This document shows, one piece after another, positions 7,767 through 15,484 of a stretch of 33,555 bases of DNA. The stretch covers positions 1 through 33,555 of the forward strand of contig JAIQGI010000059.1 in assembly GCA_020072565.1 (NCBI GenBank), read 5' to 3'. The notes beneath the pieces are model-generated. The model made no database searches. It was not told where the DNA came from and saw nothing but the letters and a program-made list of their open reading frames with translations. The position numbers were made by a program, and so were the translations under genes. Numbering within the stretch: position 1 is the stretch's first letter; each line of letters opens with the position of its first letter. The stretch comes from Terriglobia bacterium. GTDB taxonomy: Bacteria > Acidobacteriota > UBA6911.

Positions 7767-8081
7767 ATGCTCAAAAAATTCAAGGAATTGCGGCTTCCGG
7801 TCAAGATCCTCATCGTATCAGGCATGATTGCGATGGCGGCGGGCTTCACGTTCCTTTACGGACTTGTCGTGATGCTGCTCTGGAACTGGCTCATGCCGGA
7901 CATTTTCAGTCTGTCGAGGATTGATTACTGGCACGCGTGGGGGGTGGTGCTGCTTTCCCACATCCTCTTCAAGTCATGGGGTGGGCGACATTGGGGACCG
8001 AAGCGCCATATGGGCCGCAGCCGATTCGGGCGCGACTCAGGCGAGGGTGAGAAAGAACCCGCGCCCACCGGCGAAGCGTAA
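7767..8081 (+). CDS. Small membrane protein paired with ECF sigma factor
   Basis: 104 residues. GGGAGG at 7756-7761 gives a strong ribosome binding site. Two hydrophobic stretches: ILIVSGMIAMAAGFTFLYGL running into VVMLLWNWLM, then DYWHAWGVVLLSHILF. The tail is basic and then acidic (GGRHWGPKRHMGRSRFGRD). Proteins with this DYWxAWGLxxLSxILF signature commonly follow ECF sigma genes in diverse bacteria. That is from memory; their function is not established. The close spacing to the sigma gene supports an operon. A membrane-held sigma regulator is an inference. Confidence 0.75.
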   Translation: MLKKFKELRLPVKILIVSGMIAMAAGFTFLYGLVVMLLWNWLMPDIFSLSRIDYWHAWGVVLLSHILFKSWGGRHWGPKRHMGRSRFGRDSGEGEKEPAPTGEA

Positions 8082-8260
8082 CGAATGGCGCTCGTGTTCC
8101 GCTCCGCCCTCCCGGCCTGTTTCCGCATCTTTCGTTCAACGATGGAAGGAGCAGGCCAGCGCAGCGGAGGAACGGCGATCGTAGCGCGCCATGCACCCTT
8201 GATTCAATCGCCCGCTAAAGAGGTAAAGAGTATGAGCACAGTTCAGGAGGAAGACCCGAT

Positions 8261-8968
8261 ATGACAGTCCGTACTATAGAACCGGCACAACATACCGCTG
8301 CCAAAGTCGCCGGCTTCATTTACCTGTTCACGACGTTTATCTCGGTCTTTGGGGTGTTCTATGTGCGCGGTCAGCTGATCGTCAGCGGTGATGCTGTGCA
8401 GACCGCCAGGAACATTGTGGCATCCGAACGGTTCTTTCGCATCGGCACTGTCTGCGATGTGATCGGGTTCGTGGGTGTCTTATTGGTCGTGGCTCTTTAC
8501 GTCGTGCTCAAGCCCATTAACAGGCACGTGGCCTTGTTTGCGGCGTTCTGCCGGCTCGGCGAATGCTTTGTTATTGCGGTGATCACCGTGAACGACTTTG
8601 CAGCCTTGTCGCTCCTGAGCGGCGCCGATTACTTGCGCGCGTTTGACACGCAGCAGTTGCAGGCGCTGGCGTACACGTTCCTCCGCGTGCACACGGCCGG
8701 ATATCAAATCGGGATCGTATTTTTCGCAGTGGGATCGACCGTGTTTGCCTGGCTGTGGTTCAAGTCGCGCTACATCCCTCGAGGACTGGCCGCTTTGGGA
8801 ATCTTCTCGTCGTTGGTGATGGCAATCCTCATGTTGGCCTTTATGGTGTTCCCCGGTTTGACGACCGTCGTGACTCCCGCCTACTATGGACCACCGGGCT
8901 TTATCTTCGAAGTCGGTCTGGGCCTTTGGCTGCTTGTCAAGGGAATACAAGCACCGATTATCGAGTAA
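8261..8968 (+). CDS. DUF4386-family integral membrane protein
   Basis: 235 residues with about six transmembrane helices. The opening AAKVAGFIYLFTTFISVFGVF and the middle RxGxxCDVIGFVGVLLVVALY fit the DUF4386 family, as does the LxHxxGYQIGxxFF-like segment (here RVHTAGYQIGIVFFAVGS). GGAGG at 8246-8250 lies ten bases before the ATG. The family has no established biochemical role. It lies 180 bases after the sigma/membrane pair on the same strand, with a gap in which no gene was found, so co-transcription is possible but unproven. Confidence 0.85.
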   Translation: MTVRTIEPAQHTAAKVAGFIYLFTTFISVFGVFYVRGQLIVSGDAVQTARNIVASERFFRIGTVCDVIGFVGVLLVVALYVVLKPINRHVALFAAFCRLGECFVIAVITVNDFAALSLLSGADYLRAFDTQQLQALAYTFLRVHTAGYQIGIVFFAVGSTVFAWLWFKSRYIPRGLAALGIFSSLVMAILMLAFMVFPGLTTVVTPAYYGPPGFIFEVGLGLWLLVKGIQAPIIE

Positions 8969-9139
8969 CGACCGCTACTGGGAGCCACCGCACGAAATGG
9001 ACTCCTGTGCACGCTGGGCGCAGCCGAGTCATCGATTGTGTCGCCGCACCGGAGATGACCTTGACGGGCCGTTCATCAAGGATGCAATCACTGTCTCGCC
9101 GATTCCGGTCCGGTGATGAGCCACTTGGGAGTAACATTT

Positions 9140-10744
9140 TCAACGCGGCGGGCGATGATTTAGCTTGCGTGATAACTCCGGGCAATAAGGGACGCCTGTC
9201 CCCGGTTCCTTAACAGCGATGGTGTATGCGGTGTGGTCTTCCGTCAGCACGAATAACCGGCGGCCATCGTCGCTGAAGCGTGCGAAAACCACGCGCGAGG
9301 AGAACGTCATTTCGTCCCGCTTCTCCATCTGCGGCAGCGAATAGAGAGTCACCTCGCCGGGATTGTTCTGCACGAACACCGTAGACCCGTCTTTGGACAC
9401 TTCCATCGGCGTGCCGAACGCATGTCCGAGCTGCTTTCCCGTCGCCAGCGAATACACCAGTGTACGGTTCTGGTTGTCGCGCATCACGATATTGTCGCCC
9501 ACCGTCACGATGGACTGCACCCGGAGGCTCCCGTTGCCGAGATCGATCAGGAGGTTGCCACGCGGTTTCCCGCTGGCGAAGTCGACCACCTCGGCCACAT
9601 CCACGTTTTCCCTCCCCGTCTTCATGGCGCTGAACTGGGCGTTCAGGTCGGGGTTGGCATCCAGGATTTTGCGACCGCCCTCGCCGTTGAGATGCCAGAA
9701 GAAGGCGAGCGTGTTGTGGCGCCCTTCGGCCTGTATTCGGTCGGGCTCACTTTTGGGAAACGAACGCGACCACAGCTCTTTGACGCTCCTGGCTTCATAG
9801 ATGACGATGCTGGAGGCATTCCTGGCTTTCGTGGCCTCGAGCCAGCCGACGAGGTATGGCCCGTACTGTGCCACGCGCGCGGCGGTGATCGTGGTCTGGA
9901 CCGGCATCTTCCCCTGCGGGACCGTCGTGGCATCCTTCTTTGCCGTCGAGGCGCCGGCCGGAGGCTCGATGCCGACGAGCGGGTCGACCCTCATGCTGGC
10001 CGCGTTGACACGCACGATCGCGCGTTGCACCTTGTCTTCCTTCGGGGAATCCAGGTAGGCGCACTGGTCGGCGTCGAGATAGGCCCCGCGGAAGCCGCGC
10101 ACGAAGGTCTTGCGTTGTCCGCTCTTCAGGTCCCAGAGCGCGCCGCGCGTCCGCTGCGAGATCGCGAGCAGCCCGAAATCTGCCGACACTTCAGCCGCCC
10201 GCAATTGCCCCAGCGGCCCGGTCGGGATCATAACCGCATTCACCGGACCCTGGGTGTCGAACCTGTACAGGCCCAGTTCGCCGCTTTTGCGTTCGCTGAG
10301 AAAATATCCATCGTAGATGTCGAAACCGGCAGTCTGATTGGCCAGCACAAGCTTGTTTTCCTTCACGTTGAAGATGCCGACCGGGGCGTTCGCGATCGGC
10401 CGTACCACGAAGTAACCGTCTCCATGGGTCGCCGCGATCAACGTCCCCGCCCCGAGCTTCAGCCTGGCGACCACCTGGCCCTGCGGGAATGTGACGATGG
10501 CCGATTCCCTTGAGTTGTCCATGTTGAGGCCGAGGATGCGATCGTTGCCCAGAAACGAGAAGGATTCGCCGATGCGGTCGCGAACCGCACCCGGGATCGA
10601 GAACGTCGTAAATTTCGTCAGGTCCAGCGCCACATAGGTGTCGCCCCTCGCCACCAGCAGGCAGCGGACGTCAGGGGAAAACTGAATCTGGAAAAAGTGT
10701 CGGTTGCTCTCCGGGCTGAGCAGTCCCGCGAGCACGAAACTCAT
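9140..10744 (-). CDS. Beta-propeller (WD40-like) C-terminal half of an M48-type protein
   Basis: 534 residues of propeller-type repeats (FFQIQFSPDVRCLLVARGDT, TFVRGFRG, MEVSKDGSTVFVQNN, VVFARFSDDGRRLFVLTEDH). There is no signal peptide of its own, and the N-terminus (SPESNRHFFQIQFSPD) looks like the linker found after the peptidase domain in long acidobacterial M48/propeller proteins (recalled). Its ATG overlaps the TGA of the M48 fragment by four bases. The simplest reading is one ancestral gene split by an internal deletion and frameshift; a coupled two-gene arrangement is the alternative. The last 15-20 residues (EPGTGVPYCPELSRKLNHRPPR) are encoded by and beyond a REP-like repeat (9189-9209), so the native C-terminus was probably replaced. 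Confidence 0.6.
   Translation of the reverse strand: MSFVLAGLLSPESNRHFFQIQFSPDVRCLLVARGDTYVALDLTKFTTFSIPGAVRDRIGESFSFLGNDRILGLNMDNSRESAIVTFPQGQVVARLKLGAGTLIAATHGDGYFVVRPIANAPVGIFNVKENKLVLANQTAGFDIYDGYFLSERKSGELGLYRFDTQGPVNAVMIPTGPLGQLRAAEVSADFGLLAISQRTRGALWDLKSGQRKTFVRGFRGAYLDADQCAYLDSPKEDKVQRAIVRVNAASMRVDPLVGIEPPAGASTAKKDATTVPQGKMPVQTTITAARVAQYGPYLVGWLEATKARNASSIVIYEARSVKELWSRSFPKSEPDRIQAEGRHNTLAFFWHLNGEGGRKILDANPDLNAQFSAMKTGRENVDVAEVVDFASGKPRGNLLIDLGNGSLRVQSIVTVGDNIVMRDNQNRTLVYSLATGKQLGHAFGTPMEVSKDGSTVFVQNNPGEVTLYSLPQMEKRDEMTFSSRVVFARFSDDGRRLFVLTEDHTAYTIAVKEPGTGVPYCPELSRKLNHRPPR
9189..9209 (-). repeat. REP-like short repeat inside the 3' end of the propeller gene
   Basis: On the minus strand it reads GGAACCGGGGACAGGCGTCC and then C. 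It has the GGRAACCGGGGAC head shared with other copies plus a self-complementary GGGAC...GTCCC core. It lies within the reading frame at 9140-10744 and supplies codons for its altered tail. Confidence 0.65.
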
Positions 10745-11199
10745 GGAGTCGAGAGCGCTGCAGAGACCGCGCGTTCCGAATCGCGGCTCACGATGTGCCC
10801 GAATTCATGCGCCAGGACGCCGGCCAGTTCGTCCTCGGTGCGCGCAAACGACACGAGCTTGCGCGAGAGCAGCACGCGAGCGCCGGGGAAGGTGAAGGCG
10901 TTCAGTTCGGGCAGATCGATCATCGCCACCCGCACTTTGCCCACGCCCGACACCTCGGCCATGCGGTCAGCGATGTTCTGCAGATACTCGTTCAGGGCCG
11001 GGTCGCCCACCAGTTTGAACTCGCGTGAAACCTGCTGCATCACGATGCCGCCCAGCATTTCGGCCTGCTCCGGCGTGAAGATGTTGGCTTCGCGCGAGGC
11101 CGCGGCCACCTGGGGCATGGGACAGGGCTGTTGCCGCGGCGCAGCGAAAGTCGGCGGGAAATGCAGGCACAGGACCAGAAAGGCCTGGAATAACGTCAT
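10741..11199 (-). CDS. M48-family metallopeptidase, truncated after the HExxH motif
   Basis: 152 residues. A signal peptide (about 1-20) is followed by the typical exported M48 N-terminus (FTPEQAEMLGGIVMQQVSRE, ALNEYLQNIADRMAE, LNAFTFPGARVLLSRKL). The zinc motif is H131-E-F-G-H135 in GVLAHEFGH. The frame ends only 17 residues later (AALSTP, TGA). The third zinc ligand, normally a glutamate on a helix some 60-80 residues further on, and the rest of the fold are missing, so the product should be inactive. The next frame (beta-propeller) starts in a four-base overlap. An internal deletion in a former M48-propeller gene explains both halves. Confidence 0.75.
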   Translation of the reverse strand: MTLFQAFLVLCLHFPPTFAAPRQQPCPMPQVAAASREANIFTPEQAEMLGGIVMQQVSREFKLVGDPALNEYLQNIADRMAEVSGVGKVRVAMIDLPELNAFTFPGARVLLSRKLVSFARTEDELAGVLAHEFGHIVSRDSERAVSAALSTP

Positions 11200-11373
11200 G
11201 GCGATCGTTCCTCGCTTTCTGGGGGAAACCCAGTATAGTCCACCCCCGGCGCTGTCGCAACGGAACAGAGAATTCCGTCATATGTTCCGCGCTTTCGCGC
11301 TGATCGAGGGACGGCAGGAGCGAACACTGCACCCTCCTCATCGGCATCGGATCGGCGCTGGGCCTGGCTCATT

Positions 11374-12045
11374 TTGTCGCCCGCTTCCTCTTTTGACGTG
11401 ACCGCCGGCGTCCAGGGCTTGCGCGTCGGCTATGTCCCGATATGGATAGCGGCGCCGCCGGCGTCGGAGGTGGACCGGGCGGCGCTCGAGACCGCAAAGC
11501 GCGCCGGGATGGTCCCCGTCGAGGTGTCGCTCCCCGATTGGGCTTACGTCTCCCTGGGCATCATTCTTTTTGCCGAGGCTGCCGCCGCATTCGAGGAGCT
11601 CACCCTTTCCCATGGCGCCGAGGCCCTCAAGATGCAGGTGCCCGATGCCTGGCCCAACATTTTTCGTCAGGCGCGCTTTTTATCGGCCGTCGATTTCGTC
11701 CAGGCTGACCGGTTGCGTCGCAAGGTCACCCAGGAAATGGCGCGCATTTTTGCGGGCGTCGACCTGCTGTTCGTCCCTTCGCTGCGCGACGAGATCCTCA
11801 CCATCACAAATTTCACAGGGCACTCGTCCCTGAAGCTGCGCGCGGGCTTCGTCGAGGTGGAGAAGGCGCGCAGTGATTGGGCGCCGGATCCGGCACACCC
11901 GCTCCCGACTATCTCGCCAAAGCGACGTGTGCCCCACGGGATCACATTGATCGCTCGGCTCTTTGATTAGGGGTTGCTCGAACGTGCCGGCATCGCCCTG
12001 GAGCGCGAGTTCGGTGTGGCCGCCGGACGCCCGCCCGGCTCTTGA
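11374..12045 (+). pseudogene. Amidase-signature enzyme, N-truncated with internal stop
   Basis: The frame from about 11374 reads like the C-terminal third of an amidase-signature (GatA-like) hydrolase: TAGVQGLRVGYVP, LFAEAAAAFEELTLS, SAVDFVQADRLRRK, DLLFVPSLRDEILTITNFTG and PHGITLIARLFD. A TAG at 11968-11970 interrupts it. The same frame then continues for 24 codons (LLERAGIALEREFGVAAGRP) to a TGA at 12043-12045, exactly the expected family ending, so the TAG is a nonsense change, probably from GAG. The N-terminal part with the Ser-Ser-Lys catalytic triad is absent, and the apparent TTG start is not a real one. Both defects mark a pseudogene. Confidence 0.8.
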
Positions 12046-12196
12046 GAGGTGGCCGAACCGGCCATTTACTATTCACGGCAGTCAGGAATATAATTGATCA
12101 ATAATTACAATGCCGAAGGTATGGACGCTTCGGTGTGACACGCATCGACTCCACTGGAGTTTTTGTTTCCTCTATCTTCGATGGGGAGGCATTGCC

Positions 12197-12850
12197 ATGA
12201 AGCGACACTCTGCAGGAATGCGGTTACTTCTATTGCTTTGGATCGCCCTCCTGACACACCAGCCGGCAAGTTCAAAATCTTGGGCCAGTGCCGGCCCGCA
12301 GGATCGGCAGAGTGGCGCTACTCCTGCCAATGCCTCCGGCGGCAATGCCACTACTCTCTATTTCCCGAGACTAGTTGCTGGAAAATCGGTCGTCCCGTAT
12401 CCGGACCACATTTGGACAAGTTGCGGGCTGCGGGGTAACGTGAGTGCCCTGGCCATCGCCCCTTCCAATCCCAATATCTTGTATGCTGCCATTGCTTCCG
12501 GGAACGAGGATGTCACGGCAAACAGAGTTTTTAAAAGCACGGATGGGGGAAGGAGCTGGACTCCGATACTCGAGCGGAGTGTAGCTACGGCTCTGAGCGT
12601 GCACCCGTTAAATCCCGAAATCGTTTTTGCCGTGATTCAGACTCCGCCTTCATGGGAGATGGTTCTCATTCGGAGCACAGATGGCGGCACAACGTGGGAT
12701 CGGATTGGGCATTGGAATTACTGCAGCTCCCTCCAAATCCATCCTGCGGATGGCAATATCGTAGATTTTCTTGCAGGAGATACCCTTTACAGAAGTCGGG
12801 ATGGTGGCACCACCTGGATCGATAATGGCGTTGATCTCTGTTTGGCTTGA
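12197..12850 (+). CDS. Secreted BNR/sortilin-like propeller protein, N-terminal part (stopped by in-frame TGA)
   Basis: 217 residues from the ATG at 12197, preceded by GGGGAGG at 12183-12189. A clear signal peptide (MKRHSAG, then LLLLLWIALL) is followed by BNR/Asp-box blades: IAPSNPNILYAA, FKSTDGGRSWTPI, IRSTDGGTTWDRIG and YRSRDGGTTWIDNG. The TGA at 12848-12850 is in the same frame as the next coding region, and the blade pattern continues without a gap across it (...DLCLA, stop, WSIDCSLQSLAVDPQNPDIMYAA). The gene is therefore one 810-codon frame, 12197-14629, interrupted by a single TGA. Sense codons one change away include TGG, CGA and GGA. It is either a recent pseudogene or a sequencing error; readthrough is less likely. 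Confidence 0.75.
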   Translation: MKRHSAGMRLLLLLWIALLTHQPASSKSWASAGPQDRQSGATPANASGGNATTLYFPRLVAGKSVVPYPDHIWTSCGLRGNVSALAIAPSNPNILYAAIASGNEDVTANRVFKSTDGGRSWTPILERSVATALSVHPLNPEIVFAVIQTPPSWEMVLIRSTDGGTTWDRIGHWNYCSSLQIHPADGNIVDFLAGDTLYRSRDGGTTWIDNGVDLCLA

Positions 12851-12877
12851 TGGTCTATCGACTGCAGTCTGCAGTCA

Positions 12878-14629
12878 TTGGCCGTTGATCCTCAGAATCC
12901 CGACATCATGTATGCTGCTGCGGGGGATAATCTGTTCAAGAGCGCCAATGGCGGCCTGAACTGGTCGGCGCCCTCAAAATTGTTCGCCATGCCACATGCT
13001 CTGGCGGTCGTGCCGCAGCATCGCTACACGCTGTTGGCTGCCACAGGTTCCGGAATCTACCGCAGTACCAGTGATGGAAGCTTATGGATGCCGGCCGAGG
13101 GTGGCAGCGGTAGCGCCAACATCTTTGCGCTCGATCCGATCAGCCCCGATGACATCTACGCCGTGCTCAACGCCCAGGTGGTCCGGAGCACAGATGGCGG
13201 AGTCACCTGGAGCCCGATGGGGACGGGATCCGACGATTCGGAATTCGCCACGGTGCTTGCTACCCATCGGCAGAATCCCGGAGTGGTCTATGCCGGCACC
13301 GACCGAGGATTGTACGTCAGTTCAGACAGCGATCCCAGCGAAGCCACAGGGGTCGGCATCGTCAACCTGGACGCCACTGATGCAGAACTGGCTTTCACCG
13401 CTTATGGAGTTGATGGCACACCCATTTCCGGAAGCGGCATTACCAATCCCGCGACTCGGACTCTAAAGGCGGGCGCGCAGGTTTCGATCCTGGATGTCGA
13501 ACTTTGGGGGGAAGGCCTCGCGGCAGCTCAGCCTGTAGGCTGGTTCGAGGTTGAAAGCAGTGCCAGAATCGACGGCTTCTTCCTGACGTTCAACAGGAGC
13601 CTCTCGACCATTGACGGAGCAGGTGCTTTTTCGAAAACTCTTCGATCCTGGCTGTTCACTGAAATCACGCCCGGCGGTTCCACCCAAATTCACGTGGCCA
13701 ATCCGAATCTCGAAACCGCGAACGTGCGTTTCGAACTGGTGGATCCAGGCGGCATCACACGCGGCGAATGCGCGCGCAGTATTCCACCCAAGGGTGCACT
13801 GGCGGAACCGCTCACGTCGCTTTTCCCCGAGCTTGTCTGTTCTCCTTCCGATTATCTGAGGGTCCGGTCCGATCAGCCCGTGGTTCCATACGAAAACATG
13901 GGCAAAGTGTCGCAGTTCATAGCGGGTCTGGACGGGCAGGATTCGTCCGGCGGCGCGGCCTCGCTCTTCTGTCCCCAGTACGTCACCGGCGGGCAGGACT
14001 GGAGCACGACACTCACGATTGTCAACCCGTCAGACCAGGAGGCAACCGCCGAATTGCGCTTCATCGGCGACGACGGCGCTCAGGTTGGATCTGCGCGCAC
14101 GGTGACAATTCCAGGTAAGGGGAAAACCTACATCGACGACCCGAAGTTTTTCGTGGCGGCCGGCTCTGTCCAGGTCCAGGGATATGTGGCAATCAGGAGC
14201 TCAGGGCCCGCTGGGGCTCCACTCATCGGCAGCGCGACGTTTGGCGATCCGGCCAGGAGAACGTTAGGTTCCGCTCTTCCCTTGGTGCAGACACTCACGA
14301 GTGATTTGGTGTTCAGCCAGGTTGCGTCGAACGCGACGTGGTGGACAGGTGTTACGATTGTAAATCCTGGCGACAACGCGGCCACGCTGAAGATGCAGCT
14401 CTTCGATAAGACCGGCTCTGCGATACGTTCCAGAACCCTGGTGATCCCACCCGGGCAGCGCATCTCGAAGCTTTTGACCGAGCAGGAGTACTTCAAGGAC
14501 ATTCTGGGCTTGGACATCAACTCGGGGTACATCCGCGTTTCAGGCGACCAGGGGGTGGCCGCGTTCGCCGCCTTCGGCACCCACCGCATGTCGGCGGTGG
14601 CCGCCGTGCCCGCCCAAGTGGTCCGATAA
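12878..14629 (+). CDS. Secreted BNR-propeller protein, C-terminal part with surface repeat modules
   Basis: Downstream part of the gene beginning at 12197; the TTG at 12878 is only the first possible start after the TGA. Residues 1-150 finish the propeller (PDIMYAAAGDNLFKSANGG, GIYRSTSDG, VVRSTDGGVTWSPMG, VVYAGTDRGLYVS). From about residue 160 on there are about four modules of the type LTIVNPSDQEATAELRFIGD or VTIVNPGDNAATLKMQLFD, closing with GYIRVSGDQGVAAFAAFG and VPAQVV. These modules match in pattern those of the protein at 696-2141. Known BNR proteins of this kind are extracellular; the joined module is of unknown function. TAA ends it at 14629. Confidence 0.75.
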   Translation: MAVDPQNPDIMYAAAGDNLFKSANGGLNWSAPSKLFAMPHALAVVPQHRYTLLAATGSGIYRSTSDGSLWMPAEGGSGSANIFALDPISPDDIYAVLNAQVVRSTDGGVTWSPMGTGSDDSEFATVLATHRQNPGVVYAGTDRGLYVSSDSDPSEATGVGIVNLDATDAELAFTAYGVDGTPISGSGITNPATRTLKAGAQVSILDVELWGEGLAAAQPVGWFEVESSARIDGFFLTFNRSLSTIDGAGAFSKTLRSWLFTEITPGGSTQIHVANPNLETANVRFELVDPGGITRGECARSIPPKGALAEPLTSLFPELVCSPSDYLRVRSDQPVVPYENMGKVSQFIAGLDGQDSSGGAASLFCPQYVTGGQDWSTTLTIVNPSDQEATAELRFIGDDGAQVGSARTVTIPGKGKTYIDDPKFFVAAGSVQVQGYVAIRSSGPAGAPLIGSATFGDPARRTLGSALPLVQTLTSDLVFSQVASNATWWTGVTIVNPGDNAATLKMQLFDKTGSAIRSRTLVIPPGQRISKLLTEQEYFKDILGLDINSGYIRVSGDQGVAAFAAFGTHRMSAVAAVPAQVVR

Positions 14630-14704
14630 ACGTTCTCGCCCAACCCTTTTTCGCCTGGTGGCAGGTAGAGGTCGGACCCAATGCCGTCAACTTAAGTATG
14701 CGAC

Positions 14705-14723
14705 GGGGACTGACGACGGCAAC
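14705..14723 (+). repeat. REP-like short repeat, identical to RAYT left-flank copy
   Basis: GGGGACTGACGACGGCAAC, the same 19 bases as 2639-2657. Confidence 0.75.
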
Positions 14724-14896
14724 TGCTTGAATGCGCTTGTGGAACCGCACTTCAGATGCCTCTTTGAGGGGCGTAGAATCAAAATTGCGGGCCCATTTTT
14801 CAAGCTAAGGCCCGCGCCCGACGCATCAGAATGATTCCCGACAACACGGCTCCCACTCTCCCGAGCTGTTGAGATTAGTCACGCATAGTCATCCGC

Positions 14897-14934
14897 CTTA
14901 CAGGCAATAATCAAGCCTGTTTTCTTGCTGTAAG
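14897..14934 (+). other. Two mutually exclusive small hairpins
   Basis: ACAGGC (14900-14905) can pair with GCCTGT (14915-14920), followed by TTTCTT, which resembles a weak terminator. Alternatively CTTACAG (14897-14903) can pair with CTGTAAG (14928-14934). The two stems share ACAG. This may be chance. Confidence 0.25.
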
Positions 14935-14983
14935 CGTAAGTCTTGAGGGTGAAAAGTTGTCGAAATATTATCTGATCAGCACC

Positions 14984-15018
14984 TTGCCGTCGTCAGTCCC
15001 CGGTTCCCCGGTTCCCAG
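14984..15018 (-). repeat. REP-like short repeat with CCCCGGTT tandem tail, inverted copy
   Basis: TTGCCGTCGTCAGTCCCC is the inverse of 14705-14722. It is followed by GGTTCCCCGGTTCCC, a two-unit tandem tail like the one after the copy at 30610-30627. Confidence 0.7.
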
Positions 15019-15076
15019 GTCAAATTTGGGGTTGCGAAGAGACATTCGGTCCTGTAAGTTATTGCAGCTAAAGGAT

Positions 15077-15153
15077 GCGCCCGTAGCTCAGCTGGATAGA
15101 GCGTTTGACTACGAATCAAAAGGCCGCAAGTTCGAGTCTTGCCGGGCGCACCA
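15077..15153 (+). tRNA. tRNA-Arg (anticodon ACG), CCA encoded
   Basis: A complete cloverleaf is visible. The acceptor arm GCGCCCG (15077-15083) pairs with CGGGCGC (15143-15149). The D arm is GCTC...GAGC. The anticodon stem TTTGA/TCAAA encloses loop CTACGAA with ACG at 15111-15113. The T arm is around GTTCGAGTC. Discriminator A and encoded CCA end at 15153. An integrase remnant ends 20 bases downstream, which fits the use of this tRNA gene as a phage or island insertion site. Confidence 0.95.
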
Positions 15154-15172
15154 TAAAGCCTTTTGAATTCCA

Positions 15173-15463
15173 CTATTTAACGGGCTGTTCCTCTTCCTCA
15201 TTTTGTTCCTCATTTTCGTGGTGATCACCCTCGGTGACTAGCCGCTTCCGGGGCACCGACCTTTGAGCTGCCTTCGTTTTGCCCTCCAGGACGTGAATCA
15301 AGCCACCGTTCTCGCCCAGGATAATATTTTCCCGTCTCAGCGAGAACACTTCTCCCGGTCTCATTCCAGTCCCGAGCATGATTGCGGCAGCGTCCTTCCA
15401 CGGCTGGGGACACTGTTCGAGGTACTGGATGGTGCGACGCAAGGGCAGCAATAGGAAGAGCAA
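15173..15463 (-). pseudogene. Tyrosine recombinase (phage-type integrase) remnant next to tRNA-Arg
   Basis: The frame holds RTIQYLEQCPQPWKDAAAIM followed by LGTGMRPGEVFSLR, which is the box-I arginine region of tyrosine integrases, then LIHVLEGKTKAAQRSVP. After that it jumps to an acidic tail (ENEEQNEEEEQPVK) that looks like an integrase C-terminus. Box II (HxxR) and the catalytic tyrosine are absent, as is the N-terminal arm-binding part; the TTG start is not real. An internal deletion near 15230-15250 explains this. Orientation toward the tRNA 3' end is the usual one for tRNA-targeting integrases. No second copy of the tRNA 3' end (att) was found by eye. Confidence 0.7.
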
Positions 15464-15484
15464 GGCCCCGAGAAGATGTAGTGT

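Larger units (their letters stand above)
14630..15076. other. Intergenic region with an inverted REP pair upstream of tRNA-Arg
   Basis: 447 bases without a gene. They hold repeat copies at 14705-14723 and 14984-15018 in opposite orientation. Between them are a 7-bp perfect hairpin GCGGGCC/GGCCCGC (14787-14793 with 14809-14815) and two mutually exclusive small hairpins near 14897-14934. The 300-base unit from 14705 to 15003 could be a non-autonomous mobile unit of the RAYT system. Confidence 0.45.

Noticed and set aside
9422-10513. 363-codon plus-strand frame opposite the propeller gene
   Set aside because: Shadow of the propeller coding region; histidine/arginine-rich composition typical of antisense frames in high-GC DNA.
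11328-11396. Possible end of an FtsX/MacB-type permease (TLLIGIGSALGLAHFVARFL then stop)
   Set aside because: Only 22 residues of a hydrophobic pattern just before the amidase fragment; too short and unspecific to call, although another gene scrap here would fit the region.
12845-12885. Selenocysteine insertion at the in-frame TGA
   Set aside because: No redox-type context (no CxxU-like motif), no obvious stem-loop directly after the TGA, and extracellular BNR proteins are not known selenoproteins; mutation or sequencing error is simpler.
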